Assembly (NCBI GenBank): GCA_023429995.1
Contig: JAEZCE010000093.1
Location: 62,001 to 126,000 of the forward strand
Source of the DNA: Bacillota bacterium
GTDB taxonomy: Bacteria > Bacillota > UBA4882 > UBA8346
Direction: 5' to 3'
DNA: 64,000 nt
In this document: positions 25,192-35,411 of the stretch, piece after piece
How positions within the stretch are numbered: position 1 is the stretch's first letter
How the letters are laid out: every line of letters begins with the position of its first letter
Program-made: the position numbers and the translations under genes
Notes under the pieces: generated by a model
Database searches by the model: none
What the model saw: only the letters and a program-made list of their open reading frames with translations
Told to the model about the DNA's origin: nothing

Positions 25192-28100
25192 TTGGTAATA
25201 AGGGATCATGAATTCAGTATGACTAAGCGTCCAAAGACAGAGCGACCTTATACTTCGGTTGTCGAGTATTTTGAAGAACAGGCGGAAAGGTTTGCGGAAA
25301 GGACTGCAGTAAAAACTGCCCAGAAACAGCTTACCTATGGAGAGTTGAATGATAAAGCCAATCAAATTGCCTGGAAAATTTACCGGTCGTTGGACTCTAA
25401 AATAAGGACTGCAGCCTTACTGTTTGATCATGATGCAGACATGATTACCGGGATGATTGGAATGTTAAAGACCGGAAAAGCCTATGTTCCATTGGATACT
25501 ACCTACCCGGAAGAAAGATTGGCTTATATATTAAAAGACTCTGAAAGTAAAATGATAGTAACCAATCATCATAACGTTGCCTTGGCGGAAAGATTGGTTC
25601 AAATGTCAGGACGGCCAATAGGACTCATCAATATCGATGCCTTGGCCGATAATAATCCGGCTAAAAATTTGCAATTAAAAATCGCTCCCCAACAAACTGC
25701 CTTTATTATTTATACTTCGGGATCAACCGGTAGACCCAAAGGAGTAATGCAGAATCACCGCAATTTACTATACTGTGCAAGTATTTATTCAAAAAAATTG
25801 CGGATAAATCATTACGACCGGTTAGCGTTGTTTACTTCTTATAGTCATGCCATGGGAATATTACAAATATTTGGGGCCGTTTTAAACGGAGCAACCCTTC
25901 TTCCATATGATATAAGGCGCCAAAGCGGGATAGCAAAAATCTCGGGATGGCTGGAAGAACAGGAAATATCAATTTTTCTTTCAATTCCAACCGTTTACAG
26001 ATACTTGATGAATAGTGTCAAAAAAACGGAAATTTTTTCGACAATACGTTTGGTTGTTTTGGGAGGAGAAGTTCTATTCAAAAAAGATGTACAGCTTTAT
26101 CAAGAGCATTTTTCAGAACAGTGCATACTGGTAAATCTTTTCGGTATGTCTGAAGTGATGCTCGCTACTTTTTATTTCATAACGAAACAGACCGAGATTA
26201 AAGGAAATATAGTACCGCTAGGATTTTTTGCGCCAGGTATAAATGCTTACTTGTTAAATGAAAGCAATGAGCCCATTGAAATCGACGAGGTTGGCGAAAT
26301 CGTCTATCACAGCAAATATACTTCTCCCGGATATTGGAGATTGCCGGAAGAAAACAGAAAAGTATTCGTTACCAATCCATTGACCGGCATAGGCGTGGCC
26401 GTGAGAAGCGGTGATTTGGCTCGCCTGCTACCGGATGGCAGTATTGTTTCCGTTGGTAGAAAGGATTTTCAGATTAAGATCCGGGGTTACCGGATCGAAC
26501 TGAATGAAATTGAAGCAGTTTTGGATGAGATTGCCGCCATCAAAAAAAGTGTCGTAATCCCTATTAGCCAAAATGATGAATATATTTTAGTAGCTTATTA
26601 CACATCCCGTGTTGAAATGAAATGCATTGTACCGGAGTTTAGAGATATCTTAAAAGCTAAGCTGCCGGATTATATGATACCTTCACATTTTATCCCCCTT
26701 GAAGAATTTCCTCTGACGGCGAACGGGAAAATTCATCGTCAAGCTTTACCTAAGCCTTTTGAAAGAATCACCAACCCGGTAAAATATGAAGCGCCAGTCG
26801 GTGAATGGGAAATTCAATTGGCTAAGCTATGGCAGGAGATATTAGCCGTTGAAAATGTGGGCGTCAATGATAATTTTTTTGAGCGCGGCGGACATTCATT
26901 AAAGGGAGCGCTATTAGCCTCAAAAATTCACCGGGAATTTAATGTCGAAGTTTCCTTGCGGGAGATTTTCCATAAACCGCTGTTGAAAGAAATGGCTGAA
27001 TATTTGGAAATGGCGAAGAAAAATGATTTTCAGTCAATTCCGAAGGTAGGTTTAAAAAAATATTACCCAGTCTCGGCCGCCCAAAAAAGGATGTACATCC
27101 TGAATCAAATTGAAGGCGATAGCACCGGCTATAATACTCCAAGTATTATAAATATTGAAGGGCAACTCGATGTTGGACGGGTGGAAAAAGTAATTCATTC
27201 CATCATCATCAGGCATGAAGCTTTACGAACCTCGTTTAAGTTGATAGATGGGGAACCGGTTCAGATAATCCATAATCAGGTTGAATTTAAAATGGATTTC
27301 CTGAAAATTAATGCGGATCAGGTCGGCGGGGTTCTTAAAAAATTAATTATCCCTTTTGATCTAAGCAAGGCGCCGTTATTACGGGTCGCGCTTATTCGCC
27401 TCTCTATGGAGAGGCATTTATTATTTTATGATCTGCACCATATTATATCCGATAGGACATCGGCGGATATTTTCATCAATGATTTTGACTGCCTTTATCA
27501 TGATAGCTCATTACCCGAATTGAACATTCAATATAAGGACTTTTCCCACTGGCGAAACAGCCTCCCCGAAGATTATTTCAAAAGTCAGGAAGAATACTGG
27601 TTGGGCCAATTTCGAAATGAAATACCCATCTTGAATTTGCCGTTGGATTATCCAAGACCCTCGGTGCAAACATTTGCCGGTGATACGATTTGTTTTCAAA
27701 CAGGAATTGAGTTGTCGGATCAATTGAAGAAATTGGCCGCTGATACAAGAACGACTTTATACATGGTTTTATTGGCCGGTTTTACGATTCTATTGTCAAA
27801 GTACTCCGGACAAGAAGATGTGGTTCTTGGTTCGCCAACCGCCGGGAGATCCCATGTTCAAACCGAAAACCTGATGGGGATGTTTGTAGAGACCTTGGTC
27901 ATGAGGAATTTTCCGGCTGGTAATAAAAAATTCGACCAATTTTTGCTGGAGGTGAAGGAAAATACCCTCCAAGCCCTTGAAAACCAGGATTATCCTTTGC
28001 AAGAATTGGTGAAGAAACTTAACCTCCAAAGGGATGTGAGCCGGAATCCTTTATTTGATATTTTGTTTGTAATGCAAAATACGGGCGACAGAACGAAAAG

Positions 28101-31100
28101 GTCTTCATTACTCCAATATTCGGCATATGATTTCAAACATAGCATAGCCAAATTCGACCTTACATTGACCGCTTCCGAGTTGAATCACGATATTCATTTT
28201 GAACTCGAATATTGTACCAACCTTTTTAAAAGTGAATCCATAAAACGGCTGGGTCATTATTTGTTAAGAATTTTGCAAGAAGTCGCCGCTCATCCTGAAA
28301 TAAAGATTTCGGATATCGAGATGTTATCCCGGGAAGAAAAACAGCTCTTGATATCGGATTATAATAATACGCAAATGAAGCATCCCCAAGTACGAAATGT
28401 TGGTGAACTTTTTGAGAACCAAGTTGCATTGACACCGGATCATCCGGCGGTCATATTTAACAACCGGGCACTTACTTATAAAGAACTTAATACCAAAGCC
28501 AACCAAGTTGCGGCGCTCTTAAGGAAGGCAGGAGTGGGCCCCGAAACTACTGTAGCCATACTGACGGAGCGTTCGATCAAAATGGTCATCGGGATATTGG
28601 GGACATTAAAAGCCGGTGGCGCATATGTACCTATCGATCCGGGCGCTCCATCCAAGAGAATTCGTTATATCATCGAAGATAGCAAGGCAAAAGTGTTACT
28701 GACCCAATCCGGGTTAATAAACCAAGAGAATTTAGTTCCGACAATGATTGATCTGGGCGATGACCGGATATTTTGCGGTAATGGCCGGAATCCGGAACCA
28801 CTCGGTCAACCGTCGGACATGGTATACATCATGTATACCTCCGGTACCACGGGTAACCCAAAAGGGGTCGTCATTGAGCATCGAAATCTCATCAATCAGT
28901 TGTTGGGGCTCAAAAGAATACATAGCCTGGATACTACCTGCAACCATGTTCTTTTTACCCGATACATCTTCGACGTGTCGGTTCAACAGATATTGATGCC
29001 ACTGGTCTCCGGAGGGAAGCTTTTTATTGTTGAGCAAAAAATAATCCATGATCCGCTCCGGTTTTTAGAGTTTATGACTGCCAATAAAATTGAGTTTTTG
29101 AATGTGGTGCCTTCATATATGGATGTATTATTGGAAAATGCCGCTCCCAGGTTTAGCTTTGCGCTTCGCTTTAAGGAGATTGTATTAGGTTCCGACGTTT
29201 TTACCAAGGAACTCTATCAAAGAATTGTCAAACAATTTAAGGTGGACAGGGTAACCAACATATACGGGCCGACAGAAACCACGATTAATGCGACTTTTTA
29301 TCAATGTAGCGACAGTGAACCCATGGAAAAGTTGCCGATTGGGAAACCGTTGCCCAATTACCGAATCTATATTTTAGACAAATACCGGAAACTTTTACCA
29401 ATAGGAATTCCCGGTGAAATTTACATTGGGGGAGATGGGGTCGGCAGAGGATATTTAAACCAACCCGAGCTTACGGCGGAGAAGTTTTTACCGGATCCTT
29501 TCATATCAGGCGGGCGGATCTATAAAACCGGGGATTTGGCTAAATGGTTGCCCGACGGCAACATTGAGTTTTTAGGAAGGATCGATCATCAGGTAAAGAT
29601 CAGAGGGTATCGTATTGAATCCGGCGAGATTGAAAATAAACTGAAAAACTATCCCAACGTAAAAGAAGCGGTGGTTGTGGATAGAATGGATGCCCGGGGA
29701 GAGAAAAATCTTTGTGCTTATCTAACCGGGACGGGCGAAATTGATCTTTCGGATTTAAGGGAGTATTTATTAACGGAACTTCCGGATTATCAGGTTCCGG
29801 CATTTTTCACACAATTGGAAAAGCTGCCGCTCACATGTAACGGGAAAATCGACCGAAATGCTTTGCCCAAGCCGGATCATGGCATAAGGAGAAAATTTGT
29901 TGCCCCAACCAATGAAACGGAAAAGGTCCTCCTCGATATCTGGAAAAAGGTGTTGGGGATTTCAAACATTAGTATAACCGACAATTTTTTTGAACTGGGC
30001 GGAGATTCCATTAAAGCTTTACAGATGGTATCGCATTTTAATCAATATAGCTTAAAGCTGAGGGTGGAAGATTTGTTTCAACACCCAACTGTAAACAAGC
30101 TGAGCCGACATCTGTTATCCCTGGATGTAAAGCTGTCATCCGGCTTTTTTTTAAAACCGGCGCTATCCGAAAGCCAGACCGGTAACGCTGGAAAGCTATT
30201 GGGAATCTATCCTCTTCATGACGGGGCTTTCCACTGTGAGCAGGACTTGGCTGTCACGATTGCCGCCTGGCAAGGGATCCATTATGAACTGATGTTTATC
30301 GAATCTTGGGGGTTCAAATATTTTCCCGCTACCGGTTTGGAAGATCGGTACAGCGATCGACTTAACGCCGATATGGGAGATGAATGGCAAAATCTTTACT
30401 TGTATCATGGCTTGCAGGTTTTAAGACATAGTGGAAAGAATGCGGCGGAAATTATGGGAATTATCAAAGAAGAATTGTTGGCGGAAAGACCGGTAGCCAT
30501 ATTGATGGATACTTTTTGGTGCCCATGGGATGCCGGGTATCAAAGAGAAGGCCATGATGCCGAACATTTTGTTTTAGTGACCGGGTTTGATGAGGAGGAA
30601 GGTTATTTCTCCTGCGTTGATACGATTTATATGAAATATCGGGAACCCTTGTTGCTGGAGCTTTTTTTCAAGGGACAGCGTGGTATCTGTGAAACATTTT
30701 CCTTGATAAATCCACCGGAGTTGGAAATCCAATGGAAAAAAATCATTGGGAATGCCGTGAAACGAATGGAAACTGCCTTCGATGAGATGAGGGCTTTTGC
30801 GGATGATTTGGCGGAGAACTTCGATATTCATAGAGAAACCGCCGGGTATCCCAATTTTATCCGGGCTAAATTTTACCGCGTGCTGTTGGAAATCGCCAGA
30901 GGACGCAAACAGTTTTCAAAATCCCTGCTCTATTTTTCACGGAATTTCCATTTGGAAACATTCGCTATCGTAGCGAAAGATCTGGAAAGGTCCGGTTGTA
31001 TTTGGGAGTCTATTCGGGCCTTGTTTATGAAAATGCACGGCCTGGCGGAAGCGGAAGCAGACAATGTCTTAAAGAAAATAATCGCCAAAATTAAAGAAAC

Positions 31101-31782
31101 AGCAAGTTATGAACTTCAAATTGCCGAAGAGTTGTTGCAAGTGTGTGAAAATAACCAATTGCAATATGAGAGTATGGGAAACTATCGATGGGATAGGGGC
31201 CGAAGTGTTGATAGCAAAATCGTATTTGTGGATGTATCAAAATTTTTCAACAACAATGGCTGCGGGAGTGCCGCATTTGCAAGTTGTCAAGCGGATTTTA
31301 ACGGCCTTAAAGAATTCTTTCTGATTGAGAGCATGCCTGGGCAGGGCATTGTAGAAATTTCCGGGATGAAGTTTCTTTTCCCGCGAATTGCTGATGGCAT
31401 AGGGGATAATATCGCCTGTTCGGGTGAAACGATACCGGTTAGGCGGGGCCGATATTCCAGCATTATGCTTTTAGGATGCGGGGATGAAGGTAGTTTTTCG
31501 GAAAAATTGACGCTTCGGTATGAAGATGAACAAACGGAAGAAATATACATTGAATTCTCTTGTTGGTGGCTGGCGCCTGATTTCGGGGAACAGACGGCCT
31601 GGGAAGGAAAATTGGGTTTCCGATCCGGGGATGGAATTCATGTTACACCCAATCCGGTGCGGTTGTATGCCCAAAGTTATGGACTAAAGAATGATAGCAA
31701 CTTGATAGAGCTTAAACTGCCGGATTGTATGAACCTTCATATATTTGCTATTTCGTTTGCCCGGATGGATGGTATCCTGTGA
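25192..31782 (+). CDS. Two-module NRPS (A-PCP-C-A-PCP) fused to BtrH-like and beta-sandwich domains
   Basis: The 2196-aa protein has A1 (~15-530, 'YTSGSTGRPKG'), PCP1 (Ser ~568, 'GGHSLKG'), C (~624-1060, 'HHIISDR' at ~749), A2 (~1073-1570, 'YTSGTTGNPKG') and PCP2 (Ser ~1606, 'GGDSIKA'). It then has a BtrH-like domain with Cys1682, His1792 and Asp1810, a helical part and a beta-sandwich domain. No thioesterase or reductase is present, so the BtrH-like domain may release or transfer the product. A1 lacks the FDxS Asp that binds the alpha-amino group (it reads 'YSHAMGIL'), so it probably loads a non-alpha-amino acid; A2 keeps 'FDVS'. The start is TTG (25192) with AAAGG upstream; ATG 25219 is possible. 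Confidence 0.93.
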   Translation: MVIRDHEFSMTKRPKTERPYTSVVEYFEEQAERFAERTAVKTAQKQLTYGELNDKANQIAWKIYRSLDSKIRTAALLFDHDADMITGMIGMLKTGKAYVPLDTTYPEERLAYILKDSESKMIVTNHHNVALAERLVQMSGRPIGLINIDALADNNPAKNLQLKIAPQQTAFIIYTSGSTGRPKGVMQNHRNLLYCASIYSKKLRINHYDRLALFTSYSHAMGILQIFGAVLNGATLLPYDIRRQSGIAKISGWLEEQEISIFLSIPTVYRYLMNSVKKTEIFSTIRLVVLGGEVLFKKDVQLYQEHFSEQCILVNLFGMSEVMLATFYFITKQTEIKGNIVPLGFFAPGINAYLLNESNEPIEIDEVGEIVYHSKYTSPGYWRLPEENRKVFVTNPLTGIGVAVRSGDLARLLPDGSIVSVGRKDFQIKIRGYRIELNEIEAVLDEIAAIKKSVVIPISQNDEYILVAYYTSRVEMKCIVPEFRDILKAKLPDYMIPSHFIPLEEFPLTANGKIHRQALPKPFERITNPVKYEAPVGEWEIQLAKLWQEILAVENVGVNDNFFERGGHSLKGALLASKIHREFNVEVSLREIFHKPLLKEMAEYLEMAKKNDFQSIPKVGLKKYYPVSAAQKRMYILNQIEGDSTGYNTPSIINIEGQLDVGRVEKVIHSIIIRHEALRTSFKLIDGEPVQIIHNQVEFKMDFLKINADQVGGVLKKLIIPFDLSKAPLLRVALIRLSMERHLLFYDLHHIISDRTSADIFINDFDCLYHDSSLPELNIQYKDFSHWRNSLPEDYFKSQEEYWLGQFRNEIPILNLPLDYPRPSVQTFAGDTICFQTGIELSDQLKKLAADTRTTLYMVLLAGFTILLSKYSGQEDVVLGSPTAGRSHVQTENLMGMFVETLVMRNFPAGNKKFDQFLLEVKENTLQALENQDYPLQELVKKLNLQRDVSRNPLFDILFVMQNTGDRTKRSSLLQYSAYDFKHSIAKFDLTLTASELNHDIHFELEYCTNLFKSESIKRLGHYLLRILQEVAAHPEIKISDIEMLSREEKQLLISDYNNTQMKHPQVRNVGELFENQVALTPDHPAVIFNNRALTYKELNTKANQVAALLRKAGVGPETTVAILTERSIKMVIGILGTLKAGGAYVPIDPGAPSKRIRYIIEDSKAKVLLTQSGLINQENLVPTMIDLGDDRIFCGNGRNPEPLGQPSDMVYIMYTSGTTGNPKGVVIEHRNLINQLLGLKRIHSLDTTCNHVLFTRYIFDVSVQQILMPLVSGGKLFIVEQKIIHDPLRFLEFMTANKIEFLNVVPSYMDVLLENAAPRFSFALRFKEIVLGSDVFTKELYQRIVKQFKVDRVTNIYGPTETTINATFYQCSDSEPMEKLPIGKPLPNYRIYILDKYRKLLPIGIPGEIYIGGDGVGRGYLNQPELTAEKFLPDPFISGGRIYKTGDLAKWLPDGNIEFLGRIDHQVKIRGYRIESGEIENKLKNYPNVKEAVVVDRMDARGEKNLCAYLTGTGEIDLSDLREYLLTELPDYQVPAFFTQLEKLPLTCNGKIDRNALPKPDHGIRRKFVAPTNETEKVLLDIWKKVLGISNISITDNFFELGGDSIKALQMVSHFNQYSLKLRVEDLFQHPTVNKLSRHLLSLDVKLSSGFFLKPALSESQTGNAGKLLGIYPLHDGAFHCEQDLAVTIAAWQGIHYELMFIESWGFKYFPATGLEDRYSDRLNADMGDEWQNLYLYHGLQVLRHSGKNAAEIMGIIKEELLAERPVAILMDTFWCPWDAGYQREGHDAEHFVLVTGFDEEEGYFSCVDTIYMKYREPLLLELFFKGQRGICETFSLINPPELEIQWKKIIGNAVKRMETAFDEMRAFADDLAENFDIHRETAGYPNFIRAKFYRVLLEIARGRKQFSKSLLYFSRNFHLETFAIVAKDLERSGCIWESIRALFMKMHGLAEAEADNVLKKIIAKIKETASYELQIAEELLQVCENNQLQYESMGNYRWDRGRSVDSKIVFVDVSKFFNNNGCGSAAFASCQADFNGLKEFFLIESMPGQGIVEISGMKFLFPRIADGIGDNIACSGETIPVRRGRYSSIMLLGCGDEGSFSEKLTLRYEDEQTEEIYIEFSCWWLAPDFGEQTAWEGKLGFRSGDGIHVTPNPVRLYAQSYGLKNDSNLIELKLPDCMNLHIFAISFARMDGIL

Positions 31783-31825
31783 GATTGCATCCATATTATT
31801 AACAGCCGGAAGGAATGGATTAACC

Positions 31826-33724
31826 ATGAAACAAGTGGCTTTAATAAAAATGCCTTGGGGGGTTATCGACTCCGTCTCCATTGCGCTTGGGGTTTTAAAA
31901 AAAGCCTTGGAAAACTCGCAAATCCCAACCGACATTTATTATTTGAATATTCGAATGGCCAAGAAAATCATAACCAAAGTGGGTTATGATCCATACTTTT
32001 ATTTTACAATCCGGCCGTATTATGGAGAATGGTTCTTTACCAAGCATTTGTTCGGGAAATACGGGACCCAGGAGATGGAAGGCCAATATAATGATTTGAT
32101 TTCACGGCTTGATCAAGAATATCAAAATAAGCGGTATTTGCAGCTTACAATCTTGTATCAACATTTTTTAAATATGAAGCGGCTTGAAAAAGAGATTGAT
32201 GCAACCATCCGAGAATTTATCGATGAATCCCTGACCAGTATTCCATGGGGTGATTACCGGGTTATCGGGTTTACCTGTCAGCTCGGGGAATACCTGGCCA
32301 CACTGTATATGGCCAAAAAAATAAAGGAACAATATCCCCACCTTAAGGTCGTGTTAGGTGGAGCTTGTGCCGCCGACATTATGGGGATTCAGACCATCAA
32401 AGATTTTGCCTGGATTGATTATTTGATTGACGGTGAAGCCGAGCAAGCATTACCTCATTTAATAAAGAATATCCTGCAAGGAAAGTACTATCAGGATGTC
32501 CCCGGTGTCTCATACCGGCGGGGAGAAGAAGTGGTGCTATATCGGGACAAGTATCCCGGCATATCATTGAATGAAGTTCCCATCCCGGACTATTCGGATT
32601 ATTACCGGCAAATGGAAGAGTGTGGCTTACATGAAATGTTTGCCAAGGAGTTAATGTTCGAGGGGACCCGGGGATGCAATTGGGGTGAAAGAGTGCACTG
32701 TTCCTTTTGCGGTGTAAATTTGCACCTGATGAAATACCGTTCCAAATCAGCAGAGCGGTTTAAGATGGAAATGATTGAATTATCCCAAAAGTATCACGTT
32801 AAAAAATTTTATACGGCGGATAGCATTATCAATCCGGAGTATTTTAAGGAACTTCTGCCTGAACTGGAAAAGGAAAATATGGGGTTGAATATTTTTTATC
32901 AGGTGAGAGCCGATTTGAACCGGGACCAATTGGCAACCATGCGTAAAGCGGGTGTTCTCAGGGTTCAGGCGGGAATTGAAAACCTAAATACCGAGCTGTT
33001 GCAAATCATGCGCAAAGGGATCACGGCCATGAAAAACATTCAATTCGCCAAACTTTGTTTTGAAGAAGGGATCGAATTACAATGGAATTTTTTATATAAA
33101 GTCCCCGGAGAGAAGAAAATCCATTACCAACAAATATTGAATTTAATTCCGTTGATTGCTCATCTGCCCCCGCCATCGGTCGTACTGGAAACCAGGCTGG
33201 ACAGATTCAGTCCATTTTATACTGAAGCGGCGAAATACGGTATCAAAGATATTAAACCAAGTTTTGAGTATTATTATTTATTCCCCAGAGAACGGGTAAA
33301 CATTGATAATATTGCTTATTCGTTTGATTATTCCTGTGACTCTTTAAATGAGGAGCGATACGATGATTATTATCGACTACTGGAAAATTGCAATCAATGG
33401 CTGAAAGATTATAAGGAACATAAATGGTATTGCCGGTTTTATCGGGAAGGTGAATCCATTCGAATCGAAGATTACCGGCCGCTGAATTCCGCCAATGAAG
33501 CAATAGGGCAACAGGAGTACGTATTGAACGGGGTTAAAAGTTATATATACCAGTATTGTGATATCGCCAGACCGATCAACCATATTTTGGAGGAGTTGGC
33601 TGAAAATTCTCCTGATTCAATCACTGAACCGGAGTTACAAAAGATCTTGGATGAATTTGTCGCCAACAAGTTGATGTATGAAGAAAGGCAAAAGTATTTA
33701 AGTTTGGCCGTGAAAGTGAGTTAA
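31826..33724 (+). CDS. B12-binding radical SAM protein, 'RiPP maturation radical SAM protein 1' type (copy C)
   Basis: The 632-aa protein is nearer the usual form of this family than copies A and B. It has the N-terminal 'MKQVALIKMPWGVIDSVSIALG' start (in part), a cobalamin-binding segment ('VVLGGACAADIMGIQTI'), the radical SAM cluster Cys284/292/295 in 'RGCNWGERVHCSFCG', and a C-terminal winged-helix-like tail ('ILEELAENSPDSITEPELQ') that resembles PqqD/RRE-type regions. ATG 31826 is chosen because the homology starts there and GGAAGGA lies upstream. It is placed between the NRPS and a BtrH-like gene, so its substrate could be carrier-bound rather than a ribosomal peptide (inference). Confidence 0.87.
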   Translation: MKQVALIKMPWGVIDSVSIALGVLKKALENSQIPTDIYYLNIRMAKKIITKVGYDPYFYFTIRPYYGEWFFTKHLFGKYGTQEMEGQYNDLISRLDQEYQNKRYLQLTILYQHFLNMKRLEKEIDATIREFIDESLTSIPWGDYRVIGFTCQLGEYLATLYMAKKIKEQYPHLKVVLGGACAADIMGIQTIKDFAWIDYLIDGEAEQALPHLIKNILQGKYYQDVPGVSYRRGEEVVLYRDKYPGISLNEVPIPDYSDYYRQMEECGLHEMFAKELMFEGTRGCNWGERVHCSFCGVNLHLMKYRSKSAERFKMEMIELSQKYHVKKFYTADSIINPEYFKELLPELEKENMGLNIFYQVRADLNRDQLATMRKAGVLRVQAGIENLNTELLQIMRKGITAMKNIQFAKLCFEEGIELQWNFLYKVPGEKKIHYQQILNLIPLIAHLPPPSVVLETRLDRFSPFYTEAAKYGIKDIKPSFEYYYLFPRERVNIDNIAYSFDYSCDSLNEERYDDYYRLLENCNQWLKDYKEHKWYCRFYREGESIRIEDYRPLNSANEAIGQQEYVLNGVKSYIYQYCDIARPINHILEELAENSPDSITEPELQKILDEFVANKLMYEERQKYLSLAVKVS

Positions 33725-33738
33725 GGAGAGAACGAAAC

Positions 33739-35394
33739 ATGAAAACAGCGTTAAATCAAAAGTTCGGTACTATGAATCGGGAAAGAATGAATATTAAGCC
33801 GATTCATAGCGGAGCTTTTCATTGCGAACAGGATTTGATTGCCATGGTGGCAAAGTGGCAGGGGTTGGATTTCGAATTCATGTTTGTTAAAAATTGGGGA
33901 TTTAATTACCGGCCGGGAAATGAAGGGCTCTTTTGCGATAAAATTGACGGCGACCTCGGTGATGAGCAAAGTGAGCTTCTTAAATATCATGGGATTCAGC
34001 TTGTTAAGGAAGAAGCGATCACCGCCGAACAGATTTTAAATCGGGTAAAGCAGGAACTCAATTCGGGTTATCCTGTGCCTGTGCTGATGGATACCTTTTG
34101 GTGTCCGTGGGATGCCGGATTTCAAAAATTGGGGCATGATGCCGAGCATTTTTTAGTAATGGTGGGACTCGATCAGGAGAATGAGCGCTTTTACTGTGTG
34201 GACACAATCTATATGAAATATTGGGAACCCCTTCCGCTGGAATTTTTCTTCAAAGGACAACGGGGAATATGTGGCCGGTTTGTTTTTTCCGAACCTTTGG
34301 TAAAAGAGATAGAATGGCGTTCCATAATCTTAGATGCCGTAGCCAGGCTTTATTCCAAGGAGGAATTCGGGAATGCTTTTGAAGCAATGCGTTGCTTTGC
34401 CGATGATTTGACCAAGGAGTTTGATATTGCCAAAGAAATTCAAGGATACCGAAATTTTTTGCGAGCCAAAATTTATCGCCAAGTATTTGAAATTGCTCGG
34501 GGACGAAAGCAATTTGCCAAGTCCCTGGAGTATCTGGCCAAGAAGTTAAATCTGGGAACCCTTGGGAAACTCGCCGAAGAATTGGAGAGAGCCGGAAGTA
34601 AATGGGAATCGGTACGGGCTATGTTGCTTAAAATGCATAAGATGTACACTCGGGAGGCCTTGATGGGTAAAATTGTAAAAATCATTCGAGAAGCCGCCGA
34701 TGAAGAAGAACGTATCGCCCAACAGTTATTGATCATTTGTCGGAATAAAGAGCTGCCGGAGAGGATCAAACCGGGTCCTATCAATCAAACCGTTTCCAGA
34801 ATCCCGGAAAAAAAGATAAGGAACCTCAGTGGCGGAATAGAGCCTCTTGATTTAGCGGTCTATTTCAACAACCATGGTTGCGGGAGTAACCATTTTGGAA
34901 ACTGCCAGGCAGATCTGAACGGACTTCAAGAGTTTTTCCTTGGTGAGAGTATGCCGAAGAATGGTATTTTTGAAGTTGCCGGAATGAAATTTTTATTTCC
35001 GTCACTTGACGACGGCATCAATGACAATATTTCCTGCCTGAGTCAGGTTATCGCTGTAAAACAGGGTCAATATTCGAGGATCATGTTTTTGGGATGCGCC
35101 GATGAAGGAAGTTTTTCGGAACCGGTTGTTATCCTCTATGAAGGGGGAGCAGTTGAAGAGTTTTACTTGAATTTATCCTGCTGGTGGCTATATCCCGATT
35201 ATGGCGAAATGATTGCCTGGGAAGGCCGGTTTGCAACCAGGACAATCGATAAAGTACATGTTGCGCCGAACCGGGGACGTTTGTATGCTCAAGATTACAA
35301 ATTGAATCAAACTAAGGTTGTAGTCGGTATTAAGCTACCGGAAAACATGAATATGCATTTATTTGCGATTTCATTGCAAATGGGTATTCATTGA
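33739..35394 (+). CDS. BtrH-like cysteine-hydrolase-fold protein with C-terminal beta-sandwich domain (copy 2)
   Basis: The 551-aa protein is very similar to the last ~520 residues of the NRPS. The predicted triad is Cys29 ('AFHCEQDLI'), His137 ('GHDAEHFLVMVG') and Asp155 ('YCVDTIYMKYW'). A helical region runs to ~365, and the beta-sandwich begins near 'YFNNHGCGSNHFGNCQADLNG'. AAGGAGAG precedes ATG. Either it arose by duplication of the NRPS C-terminus or the NRPS captured it. Acyl or peptidyl transfer from a carrier protein is inferred from BtrH; the beta-sandwich could bind a sugar acceptor, which would fit the many glycan genes here. Confidence 0.7.
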   Translation: MKTALNQKFGTMNRERMNIKPIHSGAFHCEQDLIAMVAKWQGLDFEFMFVKNWGFNYRPGNEGLFCDKIDGDLGDEQSELLKYHGIQLVKEEAITAEQILNRVKQELNSGYPVPVLMDTFWCPWDAGFQKLGHDAEHFLVMVGLDQENERFYCVDTIYMKYWEPLPLEFFFKGQRGICGRFVFSEPLVKEIEWRSIILDAVARLYSKEEFGNAFEAMRCFADDLTKEFDIAKEIQGYRNFLRAKIYRQVFEIARGRKQFAKSLEYLAKKLNLGTLGKLAEELERAGSKWESVRAMLLKMHKMYTREALMGKIVKIIREAADEEERIAQQLLIICRNKELPERIKPGPINQTVSRIPEKKIRNLSGGIEPLDLAVYFNNHGCGSNHFGNCQADLNGLQEFFLGESMPKNGIFEVAGMKFLFPSLDDGINDNISCLSQVIAVKQGQYSRIMFLGCADEGSFSEPVVILYEGGAVEEFYLNLSCWWLYPDYGEMIAWEGRFATRTIDKVHVAPNRGRLYAQDYKLNQTKVVVGIKLPENMNMHLFAISLQMGIH

Positions 35395-35411
35395 ATACGT
35401 TGGAGGAGAAA

